Made by a program: the position numbers and the translations under genes. From the NCBI GenBank assembly GCA_016841965.1, contig JAEANN010000017.1, positions 1 to 64,000 on the forward strand: DNA of 64,000 nucleotides, in the 5' to 3' direction. Under the pieces are notes generated by a model. It did no database searches. It was not told the origin of the DNA and saw nothing but the letters and a program-made list of their open reading frames with translations. This document shows positions 1 to 8,517 of this stretch, piece after piece. The stretch comes from Candidatus Roseilinea mizusawaensis. Its GTDB lineage: Bacteria; Chloroflexota; Anaerolineae; J036; Brachytrichaceae. Each line of letters starts with the position of its first letter. Positions within the stretch are counted from its first letter, which is position 1.

Positions 1-2724
1 CTGAACTACGGGACGCAGTATTACTGGCAGGTGAGCGCGTGCAACGCGGGCGGCTGCGCGCCGGCCAACGGCGGGGTGGCGTGGATGTTCAGCACGCAGA
101 ACCCGCCGCTGCCGGGGCCGTTCCAGAAGACGGCGCCGACCAACGGGGCGCTGGGGGTCTCGACCAACCCGAACGCGGTGCTGTTGCAGTGGACGGCGTC
201 GGATCAGGCGGACGGGTATGAGGTGTGCTTCGGGACGGCGCCGGGGACGTGCGACCTGAGCGGGGGTGGGTTCCAGGACGTGGGGAACGTGCTGGGGCGG
301 TATATCAGCCAGTTGCCGTTCAGCGTGACGTTGCAGGCGGCGAGCACGTATTACTGGCAGGTGCGGGCCTACAACAACCTGACGGCGACGCGCAGCTTGG
401 CCGACGGCGGGGTGGACTATCACTTCACCACGCTGAGCGTGAGCGGGCCGGGCGGGTTCAGCAAGGACGCGCCGGTGAACGGGACGTTCAACGTGGCGAC
501 GGCGAGCGTGACGCTGAAGTGGTTTGCGGCGAGCGGGGCGACCAGCTACGAGATCTGCGTGGGGACGGCGGCCAACAGTTGCGACGCGCTGCCGGGGAAC
601 GCCTGGCAGAACGTGGGCAACGTCCTGCAAGCGCCGGTGGTGAACCTGTTGCCGGGGACGACGTACTTCTGGCAGGTGCGGGCGAAGAACGCCGGCGGGA
701 CGACGCCGGCCAACGGCGGGGCGTGGTGGACGTTCACGACGAAGAACGCCAACCCGCCGGCGGAGTTCAACAAGGCGGCGCCGATGCACCTGGCGACGGG
801 CGTGCCGACGGCGACGGCGACGCTGAGCTGGTATGCCAGCACGGGCGCGAGCGGGTATGAGGTGTGCGTGGGCAGCGCGCCGGGGCTGTGCGAGGCGAGC
901 GGCGGCTGGGTGAACGTGGGCAACGCGACGAGCTGGGCGGTGACGCCGGCGCTGCAGACGGCGACGACGTACTGGTGGCAGGTGCGCGCGCTGGGCAGCG
1001 GCTTCAGCGTGCAGGCGGACGGCGGGGCGTGGTGGGCGTTCACCACGCAGGCCGACCCGCCGCCTGGGCCGGGGGCGTTTGGCAAGCTGCAGCCGCTGCA
1101 AGGGGCGAGCGAGCGGCCGGCCGGCGGGCTGCAGTTGAGCTGGCAGTCGTCTGCGAACGCGAGCAGCTATCAGGTGTGCGTGGGGACGCAGGCTGGGCTG
1201 TGCAACGTGACGGGCGGCTGGGCGGACGCCGGCAGCTTTACAAGCTGGAACGCGCCGAGCTTGCAGGCGGCGACGACGTACTGGTGGCAGGTGCGCGCGG
1301 TGAACGGCAGCGGGCAGACGCAGGCCGACGGCGGGGCGTGGTGGCACTTCACCACGGCGGCGGCGGCAAGCGCGCCGGGGCCGTTCGGCAAGAGCGCGCC
1401 GGCCAACGCGGCGGCGGGCCAGCCGCAGAACGTGACGCTGAGCTGGGGCGTGGCGAGCGGGGCGACGGGCTACGCGGTGTGCGTGGGGACGCTGCCGGGC
1501 GACTGCTCGGCCACCGGCGGTAGCTGGGTGAGTGTCGCCGGCACGAGCTACGCGCTGAGCGGGCTGAGCTACGACGCGACGTATTGGTGGCAGGTGCGCG
1601 CCACAAACGCCGCCGGCCAGACGTTTGCCAATGGCGGGGTGTGGTGGCGCTTCACGACGGGCAACAACCCGGCCTCGCCGCTGGGGACGTTTGTCAAGAG
1701 CGCGCCGGCGGCCAATGCGACGGGCGTGCTGACCAACACGCCGCTGAGCTGGGGCGCGGCGGCAAACGCGCAGCGCTACACGGTGTGCGTGGGCACGCTG
1801 CCGGGCCTGTGCGACGTGATGAACCACGTCGAGGTGATCGCGACGAGCGTGGCGCTGACCGGGACGCAGGCCGGGCGGACGTACTGGTGGCAGGTGTGGG
1901 CCTACAACGACGGGCAGTTCCTGCTGGCGAACGCCGGGCAGTGGTGGCCGTTCACGACGGCGAACAACGTCGGCTCTGGGCCGGGCGCCGGGCCGGCGGA
2001 CTTCACCAAGGTGGCGCCTGCGAACATGGCGCAGGTGGGGTCGCTGGTGACGTTGCAGTGGAACGACACGAACGCCGTGGAGTATCGCGTGTGCGTGGGC
2101 ACGGCGTGGGGCCTGTGCGACGTGGTGAACAACGCGCGGCTGAACGCGTCGGGGATGGTGATCAACCGCGTGAACGTGGTGTTGAGCTATCAGACCGGTC
2201 ACCTGGCGCCGGGGACGTACTGGTGGCAGGTGACGGCGTTGGACGCCCAGGGCGACGCCACGCAGGCCGACGGCGGGGTGCGCTGGCAGTTCACGGTGCT
2301 GAACGACGGCGTGACCAACCTGGACACGTCGGGTCTGACCGGCACGCGCAAGGAGGTGACGCCGACGCAGGTGCGGATGGGCGAGGCGGTGAGCTACACC
2401 ATCACGCTGAGCAATAGCGGCAGCCTGCCGGTGACGGCGCAGGTGACGGACACGCTGGCGGCGAACGCGACGCTGCTGAGCGCGACGCCGGGCTACGCGC
2501 AGAGCGGGCAGACGCTGGTGTGGAGCAATGTAGAGGTGTCGGCCGGCGGGACGGCGGTGCTGACGGTGACGGTGTGGGCGGGCAGCGGGCCGCTGCCGGA
2601 GGGCTATGCGCTGAACAACAGCGTGACCATCGGCGCGCACGATGGCGAGTTCACGCGCAGCGCGCCGGCGGTGGACGTTGCGCCGTGGCAGGCCTTTGCG
2701 CCGATTGTGCTGCGGGGAAACTGA
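1..2724 (+). CDS. Exported multi-module Fn3-like/DUF11 protein, 5' truncated by window edge
   Basis: The reading frame is open from base 1, so the N-terminus lies outside the window. About seven modules of roughly 90-100 residues follow one another. Each begins with an F-x-K-x-x-P motif, carries a conserved Y-x-(V/I)-C-V-G-T...C pair of cysteines and ends with TYWWQV...W-x-FTT, a fibronectin-type-III-like pattern with a probable disulfide per module. A DUF11-like domain follows (around 780-880: MGEAVSYTITLSN...), then the tail FAPIVLRGN, which resembles the C-terminal tail of many exported Chloroflexota proteins (family memory). Glycine is written mostly as GGG and threonine as ACG, more than in neighbouring genes. 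Probably extracellular or surface-attached; ligand unknown. A second DUF11-like gene lies downstream. Confidence 0.8.
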   Translation: MNYGTQYYWQVSACNAGGCAPANGGVAWMFSTQNPPLPGPFQKTAPTNGALGVSTNPNAVLLQWTASDQADGYEVCFGTAPGTCDLSGGGFQDVGNVLGRYISQLPFSVTLQAASTYYWQVRAYNNLTATRSLADGGVDYHFTTLSVSGPGGFSKDAPVNGTFNVATASVTLKWFAASGATSYEICVGTAANSCDALPGNAWQNVGNVLQAPVVNLLPGTTYFWQVRAKNAGGTTPANGGAWWTFTTKNANPPAEFNKAAPMHLATGVPTATATLSWYASTGASGYEVCVGSAPGLCEASGGWVNVGNATSWAVTPALQTATTYWWQVRALGSGFSVQADGGAWWAFTTQADPPPGPGAFGKLQPLQGASERPAGGLQLSWQSSANASSYQVCVGTQAGLCNVTGGWADAGSFTSWNAPSLQAATTYWWQVRAVNGSGQTQADGGAWWHFTTAAAASAPGPFGKSAPANAAAGQPQNVTLSWGVASGATGYAVCVGTLPGDCSATGGSWVSVAGTSYALSGLSYDATYWWQVRATNAAGQTFANGGVWWRFTTGNNPASPLGTFVKSAPAANATGVLTNTPLSWGAAANAQRYTVCVGTLPGLCDVMNHVEVIATSVALTGTQAGRTYWWQVWAYNDGQFLLANAGQWWPFTTANNVGSGPGAGPADFTKVAPANMAQVGSLVTLQWNDTNAVEYRVCVGTAWGLCDVVNNARLNASGMVINRVNVVLSYQTGHLAPGTYWWQVTALDAQGDATQADGGVRWQFTVLNDGVTNLDTSGLTGTRKEVTPTQVRMGEAVSYTITLSNSGSLPVTAQVTDTLAANATLLSATPGYAQSGQTLVWSNVEVSAGGTAVLTVTVWAGSGPLPEGYALNNSVTIGAHDGEFTRSAPAVDVAPWQAFAPIVLRGN

Positions 2725-2726
2725 GT

Positions 2727-2757
2727 GGGGGGGGGGGGTTAAACCCCCCCCCCCCCC
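2727..2757. terminator. G12/C14 homopolymer hairpin after the surface protein
   Basis: Twelve G, then TTAAA, then fourteen C, starting three bases after the TGA of the Fn3-like gene. The two runs can pair fully. There is no U tract, so it may act as a terminator, an mRNA 3' stabiliser or merely a replication-prone homopolymer pair. The run lengths are the least reliable bases in this region. Confidence 0.35.
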
Positions 2758-2796
2758 AGCCCCGGCAGCCAACCCGCGCCGGGCGGTGTAGGGGTT

Positions 2797-3876
2797 TTGG
2801 ATGGAGGCGCCGCGCCGGTCGCTGCTGTTGTGGCGGGGCAGGCCGAGATTGCGCCGGGGATGTTGGGGGTGCGGGGTTCACCCGCTACCCAGCGGCAGGG
2901 CGACTACTTTGTGCACACGCCCGATACACCGCTGGTGCTGGGAGCGCTGCCTACGCAGATGTTCACCTACACCCTGCAAGCTGTGGCCGGCGGGTTGGGC
3001 CAGATCACCGCGCGCGGGCTGGCGACTGCGCTGGTCAGCAGCGCGCTGCTGGTCGCGCCGGCCCAGCCGCTGCCCATTCAGGTAATCGACGAGGCGTTGC
3101 TGGAGTCATCCTTGCAGGTCAGCCATGCCCGATTAGCCGCCGGCGAGCGGGTGACCTATACCCTGACGCTGCGCAACGCCGGCCCGCTGGAGCGCCATGT
3201 GCTGGTGACGGACGACCTGGCGCTGGCCGGGCAACTGACGCTGGCCGAGCTGCTGACAGAGACGATCAGCCCTGGGGGGGCGTTTGACGGGCGTTATCTG
3301 CGCTGGGAGGCCGATGTGCCGGCCGGCGGGGCGCTGTTGCTATCGTTCAGTATGCGCACACGGGCGGCAGCGCTGAGCGGCTGCGCTGCGCCGTGCCTGT
3401 TGCGCAACTCGGTCAGCCTGTTCGACGGCGAGACGCACTATAACGTGACGGCGGCGCGCACCGTGTTGCAGCCGGGCGGGTCGCCGGGCGAGCCGCCCAG
3501 TCAGCCGGCGCCTGACCTGGCCGGCGCGCAATATGGGCCGGCCTGGCCGCTGGCGACGGCCGGCCAGGTTGTGACGTTCGAGGTCGGGGCGCTCAACGCC
3601 GGAGCCGGGGCGGCGGCTGTGACGGTGACGGTGCGGTTGCCGCCGGCCGAGTTTGCGGCGCTGGAGGGGGCAGACCCTGCGCCGGCCAGTGTGACAGGCC
3701 GGCAGGTAGTCTGGCGCATGGGCGGCCTGGGCGCCGGGCAGGCTCTGGCGATAACGCTGCGACTGCGCGTGGCTTCCCATGCGCCGGTTGGGGCGCTGCT
3801 GCGCAGTCTGGCGCTGATTGACGATGGGGTGAACGCGCCGTTGATCCGCGTCGCCGAGGCGTGGGTGCAGGAGTAA
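2797..3876 (+). CDS. DUF11-like repeat protein
   Basis: A 359-residue reading frame with at least two DUF11-like beta-sandwich domains: around residues 105-190 (RLAAGERVTYTLTLRNAGP...) and 235-340 (GQVVTFEVGALNAGAGAA...). The sequence is Ala/Gly/Leu-rich and looks extracytoplasmic, but no signal peptide is visible at the proposed TTG start and no good ribosome-binding site precedes it. Either the start is wrong, or the N-terminus was lost, or the homopolymer hairpin just upstream hides a frame error. It probably belongs with the preceding surface protein. It converges on ygeW, whose stop is 8 bases away. Function unknown. Confidence 0.6.
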   Translation: MDGGAAPVAAVVAGQAEIAPGMLGVRGSPATQRQGDYFVHTPDTPLVLGALPTQMFTYTLQAVAGGLGQITARGLATALVSSALLVAPAQPLPIQVIDEALLESSLQVSHARLAAGERVTYTLTLRNAGPLERHVLVTDDLALAGQLTLAELLTETISPGGAFDGRYLRWEADVPAGGALLLSFSMRTRAAALSGCAAPCLLRNSVSLFDGETHYNVTAARTVLQPGGSPGEPPSQPAPDLAGAQYGPAWPLATAGQVVTFEVGALNAGAGAAAVTVTVRLPPAEFAALEGADPAPASVTGRQVVWRMGGLGAGQALAITLRLRVASHAPVGALLRSLALIDDGVNAPLIRVAEAWVQE

Positions 3877-3883
3877 CGCCGGC

Positions 3884-4900
3884 TCAGGCCGGCGCTACTC
3901 CGCCCATGGTCATCGCCATGACCGCCTTCTGCACATGCAGGCGGTTTTCGGCTTCTTCATACACCACCGATTGCGGGCCGTCGATCACGGCGTCGGTCAC
4001 TTCCAGGCCGCGATCGGCCGGCAGGCAGTGCATGTAGATGGCGTCTGGCTTGGCCAGCGCCATGCGCCGTTCGTCGCAGATCCAGCCGGTGTATTGCTTG
4101 CCGATCTCGGCGCTCTCCTTCAGATCGCTGGTCGTCAACATACAGCCCCATGATTTAGGATAGACCACATCGGCGTTCTCAAAGGCCTCGTCCATGTCGT
4201 GGGTGATGCGGAACGAGCCGCCGCTTTGCCGCGCGCCCTGCTCGGCCTGTTGCAGGATTTCCGGCATCAGTGTGTATTCCGGCGGATGCGCCAGCACCAC
4301 ATCCATGCCGAAGCGCGCCAGTTGGATGATGAGCGATTGGGGCACGCTAATGGGCTTCTGGTAACTGGCTGCGTAGGCCCAGCTCACGGCAATCTTGCGG
4401 CCTTTCAGGTGCTTGCCTTTGTATTCGCGGATGGTGAGCAGGTCGGCCAGGATCTGGAAGGGGTGGTACACGTCACACTGCATGTTCAGCACCGGGGCGG
4501 GGCTGTGCTGGGCGACTTCGTTGATGTAACGGTTGCCAAAGCCCCAATCGCACTGGCGGATGGCGATGGCGTTGAAGTAGCGCCCGAAGATCTGGCCGAT
4601 CTCTTTGGCGGTGTCGCCGTGCGAGATCTGGGTGGTGTCGCTGTCGATGAAGGCGGCGTGGCCGCCGAGCTGGGCCATGCCGGCCTCGAACGAGCCGCGC
4701 GTGCGGGTGCTGGTGAAGAAGAAGAGCATCGCCAGCGTCTTGTCGCGCAACAGGGGGTGTGGCTTGCCGGCGCGGTATTCCTGTTTCAGCCGGCTGGCCA
4801 ATTCGAGCACCGCTTCGGTTTCAGAGATCGAAAAGTCCAGGTCGCTGATGAAGTCGCGGCCGGCGAGGGAAATGGGCGAAATGGGGGAAGTGTCGGGCAT
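3884..4900 (-). CDS. ygeW: YgeW-type carbamoyltransferase
   Basis: A 338-residue member of the aspartate/ornithine carbamoyltransferase fold. The carbamoyl-phosphate motif STRTRGSFE is at about 62-70, and a HPFQ-like motif is at about 145-148. The stretch SWAYAASYQKPISVPQ plus RFGMDVVLAHP is the signature I recall for E. coli YgeW rather than ordinary OTC or ATC, and HCLPAD lies near the C-terminus. YgeW acts in anaerobic purine/urate degradation clusters, although its exact substrate is not fixed by sequence. A GGAG Shine-Dalgarno lies 8 bases before the ATG. It follows ygeY by 18 bases on the same strand, so the two are probably cotranscribed. Alternative: a catabolic ornithine-type carbamoyltransferase. 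Confidence 0.88.
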   Translation of the reverse strand: MPDTSPISPISLAGRDFISDLDFSISETEAVLELASRLKQEYRAGKPHPLLRDKTLAMLFFFTSTRTRGSFEAGMAQLGGHAAFIDSDTTQISHGDTAKEIGQIFGRYFNAIAIRQCDWGFGNRYINEVAQHSPAPVLNMQCDVYHPFQILADLLTIREYKGKHLKGRKIAVSWAYAASYQKPISVPQSLIIQLARFGMDVVLAHPPEYTLMPEILQQAEQGARQSGGSFRITHDMDEAFENADVVYPKSWGCMLTTSDLKESAEIGKQYTGWICDERRMALAKPDAIYMHCLPADRGLEVTDAVIDGPQSVVYEEAENRLHVQKAVMAMTMGGVAPA

Positions 4901-4918
4901 GTGTGTTTCTCCAAAAGA

Positions 4919-6154
4919 CTAGGTGTGCGCCGCGCCTGCGCCGGCGGTAAGCATGGCCGGCAGCGCAGCGTAGAAAGCAGTGGCGTTGACGACGTCGTCC
5001 AGTCGCACGTGATCGAGGGTGGTGTGGGCGTAGATTTCGTTGCCCGGCCCAAAGCCGATGGACGGAATGCCGGCCTGGCCGGCCCAGTATGTGCCGTTGG
5101 TGCTGAAGTCCCATTTGCCGGTGCGCGCGCGCTGGCCGTACACCAGTTCGGTGGTGTTCAGGGCGGCCTGCACCAGCGGGTGCAGTTCGTCGAGCGCCCA
5201 GGCCGGGAAATACTTGTCGAGCGTCAAGCGAAAGCCGGTGTAGCTCGGCTCGTCGTAGGTGAGCATCTCCAGCCGCACGTCGCCGTTGCCGGCGCGGTCG
5301 ATGATGGCCTGCACCTCGGCCAGGGCGCTCTCGCGCGTGTCGCCAAAGGTCAGGCGCCGGTCGATGAACAGGGTGGCCTCATCGGGCACGGCGTTGATGC
5401 TGGCCGTGCTGACGCGCAGATCGGTGGCGGTGATGGTGCCCTTGCCCAGGAACTCATGCGTGCGCAGGCCGGCGTCGAGATCGCGCACGCCGGCGATGAC
5501 CGGCAACAGCTTGTAGAGGGCGTTGTCGCCGAGGAAATTGCTGGCGGCGTGCGCGCTGCGACCTTTGGCGACCACTTTCATTTCAATGCGCCCTTTGTGG
5601 CCGCGATAGACTTGCATGTTGGTCGGCTCGCCGATCACCACAACGTCGGGGCGCAGTTTGGGGTCGTAATCGACGAAGCACAAGCCGGCGATGCCGTCCA
5701 TCCATTCTTCCATGTTGCCGGTGTACCAAGCTGTCCAGCCGTCCAGCAAGCCAAGATCGCGCGCCAGCGCCATGCCATAGATCATGCCGGGCGTGCTGCC
5801 TTTCTCGTCGCACGCGCCGCGCGCGTACAAAATGCCGTCTACGACCTTGCCCTCGAAGGGATCCCATTGCCACTGCGAGCGGTCGCCGATGCCGACCGTG
5901 TCGATGTGCGAATCGAAGACGATCACGCGCGGGCCGTTGCCAATCCGGCCCAAGATATTGCCCATCACGTCGAAGCGGGTTTCGTCGAAGCCAAGCCGGC
6001 GCATCTCTTGGGCGATGCGTTCGCCGACCGGCCCGATCTGCGAGTCCATGCTGGGAATGGCGCAAATCTCGCGCATGAAGCGCACGATCGGATCGCGCTG
6101 GGCGTCGATGCGCGCCCGAAGTTGATCGATTACCGAGGCAGTCAGATAGCTCAT
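4919..6154 (-). CDS. ygeY: YgeY-type M20 family metallohydrolase
   Basis: A 411-residue M20 peptidase-family protein. Metal-ligand regions are visible: DSHIDTV (about 100-106), ARGACDEKG (about 131-139) and the glutamate pair in NMEEW (about 166-170), followed by IGEPTNMQVYRGHKGR and WDFSTNGTYWAG. These blocks match YgeY, the hydrolase always found with YgeW, closely. The family removes acyl or carbamoyl-type groups from amino-acid-like intermediates, possibly in purine catabolism; the precise substrate is inference. First gene of a leftward pair with ygeW. A TAAAAT -10 box lies only 9 bases before the ATG and there is no Shine-Dalgarno, so the transcript is probably leaderless. Confidence 0.88.
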   Translation of the reverse strand: MSYLTASVIDQLRARIDAQRDPIVRFMREICAIPSMDSQIGPVGERIAQEMRRLGFDETRFDVMGNILGRIGNGPRVIVFDSHIDTVGIGDRSQWQWDPFEGKVVDGILYARGACDEKGSTPGMIYGMALARDLGLLDGWTAWYTGNMEEWMDGIAGLCFVDYDPKLRPDVVVIGEPTNMQVYRGHKGRIEMKVVAKGRSAHAASNFLGDNALYKLLPVIAGVRDLDAGLRTHEFLGKGTITATDLRVSTASINAVPDEATLFIDRRLTFGDTRESALAEVQAIIDRAGNGDVRLEMLTYDEPSYTGFRLTLDKYFPAWALDELHPLVQAALNTTELVYGQRARTGKWDFSTNGTYWAGQAGIPSIGFGPGNEIYAHTTLDHVRLDDVVNATAFYAALPAMLTAGAGAAHT

Positions 6155-6163
6155 AGCCCCAGG

Positions 6164-6186
6164 ATTTTAATTCGGTCTGCTAAAAT
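6164..6186. promoter_or_regulatory. Divergent promoter pair, ygeY / pyrK-like
   Basis: The 38-base gap between two divergent starts holds two TAAAAT boxes: one read leftward (6169 to 6164) 9 bases before ygeY, and one read rightward (6181-6186) 6 bases before the ATG at 6193. Neither gene has a Shine-Dalgarno, consistent with leaderless mRNAs. Clear -35 boxes were not seen. Confidence 0.5.
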
Positions 6187-6192
6187 CGTGCT

Positions 6193-7128
6193 ATGTCGTC
6201 CGCGCGTTGTTCTGACCTGCCGGCCGCCTGCGAGCCTGTGGCAAAGCCTGGGGCAAAGTCGGCGCTGGAACTGCCTCGCCTGTCGCGCATTGTCGAGATC
6301 CGTCGCGAGACGCCGCTGGTCAAAACCTTTGTGCTGGATTGCGAGATCGAGGCCGAGCCTGGGCAGTTCGTTTTGGTGTGGCTGCCGGGGGTCGATGAGA
6401 AGCCGATGAGCATCGCCGGCATGGCCCCGCTCACGATCAGCGTGGCCCGCGTTGGCCCGTTTACGATGGCGTTGCACGCGCTGGAGGTGGGCGATAAAGT
6501 GGGGTGGCGCGGCCCGTTCGGCAGGCCGTTCCGGCTGGAGCGCGACCGGCGCGCCTTGCTGGCGGCCGGCGGCTATGGCAGCGCGCCGCTGTATGCGCTG
6601 GCGCGGCAAGCGCTGGCGCACGGCATGGATGTCACAGTCGCCATCGGCGCGCGCGTGGCCGACGAGTTGTTGTACGCCGACAAGTTTGCCGCGCTGGGGG
6701 CGCCGCTCGTTCTTAGCACGAATGACGGCTCGCGCGGCGTCAAGGGCTTTGTCACCGACGCTATCCGCCAACACGTTATCGCCCCGCTTGCCGATCCTGC
6801 ATCGCCAATCGTCGATCCTCAGCCCTCAATCTCGCCAGGCCCGCCCATCCAAAATCTGAAGTCCAAAGTCCAAGATGTCACCGTCTATGCCTGCGGCCCA
6901 GAACGCATGTTGGCGGCGCTGCACGCGCTGTGCCGGCAACAGGGCTGGAACGGGCAGCTCAGCGTGGAGCGCTATATGAAATGCGGGTTTGGCGTGTGCG
7001 GTCAGTGCGCGCTGGACGATATCCTGGTGTGCGTGGATGGGCCGGTGTTGACGCTCGATCAACTGGACGGCAAGAAGGACTTTGGTCATTGGCATCGCGG
7101 GCCAACAGGCCGGCGCATGGAGATTTGA
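6193..7128 (+). CDS. pyrK: PyrK-like FAD/[2Fe-2S] NAD(P)H electron-transfer subunit
   Basis: A 311-residue ferredoxin-reductase-type protein. The FAD-binding KPMSIAG motif is at about 73-79, the NAD-binding AAGGYGSAPL at about 123-132, and the late YACGPERML at about 232-240. A C-terminal [2Fe-2S] cysteine set follows (CGFGVCGQCALDD...VC, about 263-282). This is the architecture of the dihydroorotate dehydrogenase electron-transfer subunit and related flavin reductases. A linker at about 200-228 (PASPIVDPQPSI...), not expected in the family, is encoded by heptamer arrays at 6793-6874. Directly upstream of the dihydroorotase gene. The nearest DHODH-like protein is at 29882-30895. It could serve the purine-degradation locus instead of pyrimidine synthesis. 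Confidence 0.75.
   Translation: MSSARCSDLPAACEPVAKPGAKSALELPRLSRIVEIRRETPLVKTFVLDCEIEAEPGQFVLVWLPGVDEKPMSIAGMAPLTISVARVGPFTMALHALEVGDKVGWRGPFGRPFRLERDRRALLAAGGYGSAPLYALARQALAHGMDVTVAIGARVADELLYADKFAALGAPLVLSTNDGSRGVKGFVTDAIRQHVIAPLADPASPIVDPQPSISPGPPIQNLKSKVQDVTVYACGPERMLAALHALCRQQGWNGQLSVERYMKCGFGVCGQCALDDILVCVDGPVLTLDQLDGKKDFGHWHRGPTGRRMEI
6793..6874 (+). repeat. Heptamer arrays inside the pyrK-like gene
   Basis: Units of seven such as GATCCTG, CATCGCC, AATCGTC, GATCCTC, AGCCCTC, AATCTCG, then after a register shift ATCCAAA, ATCTGAA, GTCCAAA, GTCCAAG. They encode a linker of about 27 residues just before the conserved YACGPERML block, and the frame is kept. Confidence 0.6.
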
Positions 7129-7152
7129 CCCGCGCCTCAGGAGCATGGTCTG

Positions 7153-8517
7153 ATGATTCTGATTCGGCAGGGCGCGCTGGTCAGCGCCGGGGGGGTGCAG
7201 CGGGCGGATATTCTGATTGCCGGCGAACAGATTGCGGCGGTCGCCGCGTCGATCCGCGACGAAGACGCGGCAACCTTGCGCGCCGCACAAGGCCGGCACG
7301 ATGAAACGCTGCACACCCTCGACGCCGCCGGCCTGTTGATCTTTCCCGGCCTGATCGACGTGCACGTGCACACCCGCGAGCCGGGGGCAGAACACAAGGA
7401 AGACTGGCACAGCGCGACCTGCGCGGCAGTGGCCGGCGGCGTAACCACCGTGCTGGCCATGCCCAACACATCGCCGGCTGTGACCGACGCGTCCTCATTT
7501 GCCCATGCGCTGGCGCTGGCGCAGCGCAAAGCGGTGTGCGATTTTGGGCTGTATCTGGGCGCGACCAATGACAACGCCGGCCTGGCCGAACACATGCCGC
7601 GGCTGGGCGAGTGCGGGTTGAAGATGTACATGGGCAGCAGCACCGGCGATTTGCTGGTGCAAGATTTCGAGCCGCAATACGAGCACTTTGCGCGCTATCC
7701 CCACGATCGTGTAATTGCCGTGCATGCCGAGCACGAGCCGGCGGTGCAGTACTTTGCGCGGCGCGGCGTTCGGCGTCCGCCGATTTGCGCCGAGCTGGAG
7801 ACCGCCCGCGCCATCACGCTGGCCCGTCACTGCCGGCGCCCGGTGCACATCTGTCATTTGTCCACCCGGCGCGAAATCGAGCTGGTGCGCGAGGCCAAAT
7901 CGGGCGGCGCGCGCGTGACCTGCGAGGCCACGCCGCATCACCTTTTCCTGACGTTGGACTATGAGGTGCAGGCTCAGATGCCTGCTGGCTTGCGCACACA
8001 TCTGCCGGCCTGCTACGCCATGAACCCGCCGTTGCGCGAACTGGTCGATTTGAACGCGCTGTGGGACAACCTCGATGTGATTGATTGCATCGCCACCGAT
8101 CACGCCCCCCACAGCCTGGACGAGAAGCGCAGCGCGCGTCCGCCGAGCGGCGTGCCCGGCCTGGAAACGCTGTTGCCCTTGTTGCTGACGGCCGCCAATC
8201 CTCCCGACGGCCCGGCGCGTTTGAGCTTGCCCGACATCGCGCGCCTGTGCTGCGAGGGGCCGGCGCGCGTGTTTGGCCTGCGCCGCAAAGGTACAATTGC
8301 GCCCGGCTATGACGCCGATCTGTGTCTCGTTGATCCCACCGCGACCTGGACGATTGGCGACAGGCCGCTGTTTTCAAAATGCGGCTGGACACCCTTTGCC
8401 GGCTGGCGCGTGCGCGGCGCGGTCAGCCACACTTTTGTGCGAGGACGCCTGGTCTTTGATGGGCGGGCAGTCGTTGCCCCCATGGGCAGCGGCCGGCATG
8501 TGAGTCCCGATGCGTAA
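7153..8517 (+). CDS. pyrC: Class I dihydroorotase
   Basis: A 454-residue amidohydrolase. Zinc ligands HVH are at 71-73 (DVHVHTREPG), the probable carboxylated lysine at about 157 (GLKMY, the CAD-type arrangement), then CEATPHHL, ICHLS and the catalytic aspartate in ATDHAPHS. These are dihydroorotase rather than hydantoinase signatures. The enzyme interconverts carbamoyl-aspartate and dihydroorotate in the cytoplasm. An AGGAG ribosome-binding site lies 9 bases upstream. It follows the PyrK-like gene by 24 bases and overlaps the next gene by 8 bases, indicating an operon. In this context allantoinase or another ureide hydrolase is a less likely alternative. Confidence 0.85.
   Translation: MILIRQGALVSAGGVQRADILIAGEQIAAVAASIRDEDAATLRAAQGRHDETLHTLDAAGLLIFPGLIDVHVHTREPGAEHKEDWHSATCAAVAGGVTTVLAMPNTSPAVTDASSFAHALALAQRKAVCDFGLYLGATNDNAGLAEHMPRLGECGLKMYMGSSTGDLLVQDFEPQYEHFARYPHDRVIAVHAEHEPAVQYFARRGVRRPPICAELETARAITLARHCRRPVHICHLSTRREIELVREAKSGGARVTCEATPHHLFLTLDYEVQAQMPAGLRTHLPACYAMNPPLRELVDLNALWDNLDVIDCIATDHAPHSLDEKRSARPPSGVPGLETLLPLLLTAANPPDGPARLSLPDIARLCCEGPARVFGLRRKGTIAPGYDADLCLVDPTATWTIGDRPLFSKCGWTPFAGWRVRGAVSHTFVRGRLVFDGRAVVAPMGSGRHVSPDA

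Noticed and set aside
2725-2757. Phase-variable homopolymer switching a long fused surface protein
   Set aside because: The TGA of the first gene precedes the G run, so length change in the run cannot fuse the two frames.
4199-6409. 736-codon plus-strand ORF across ygeW and ygeY
   Set aside because: It lies antisense to two enzymes with clear family motifs; its length follows from high GC and codon bias.
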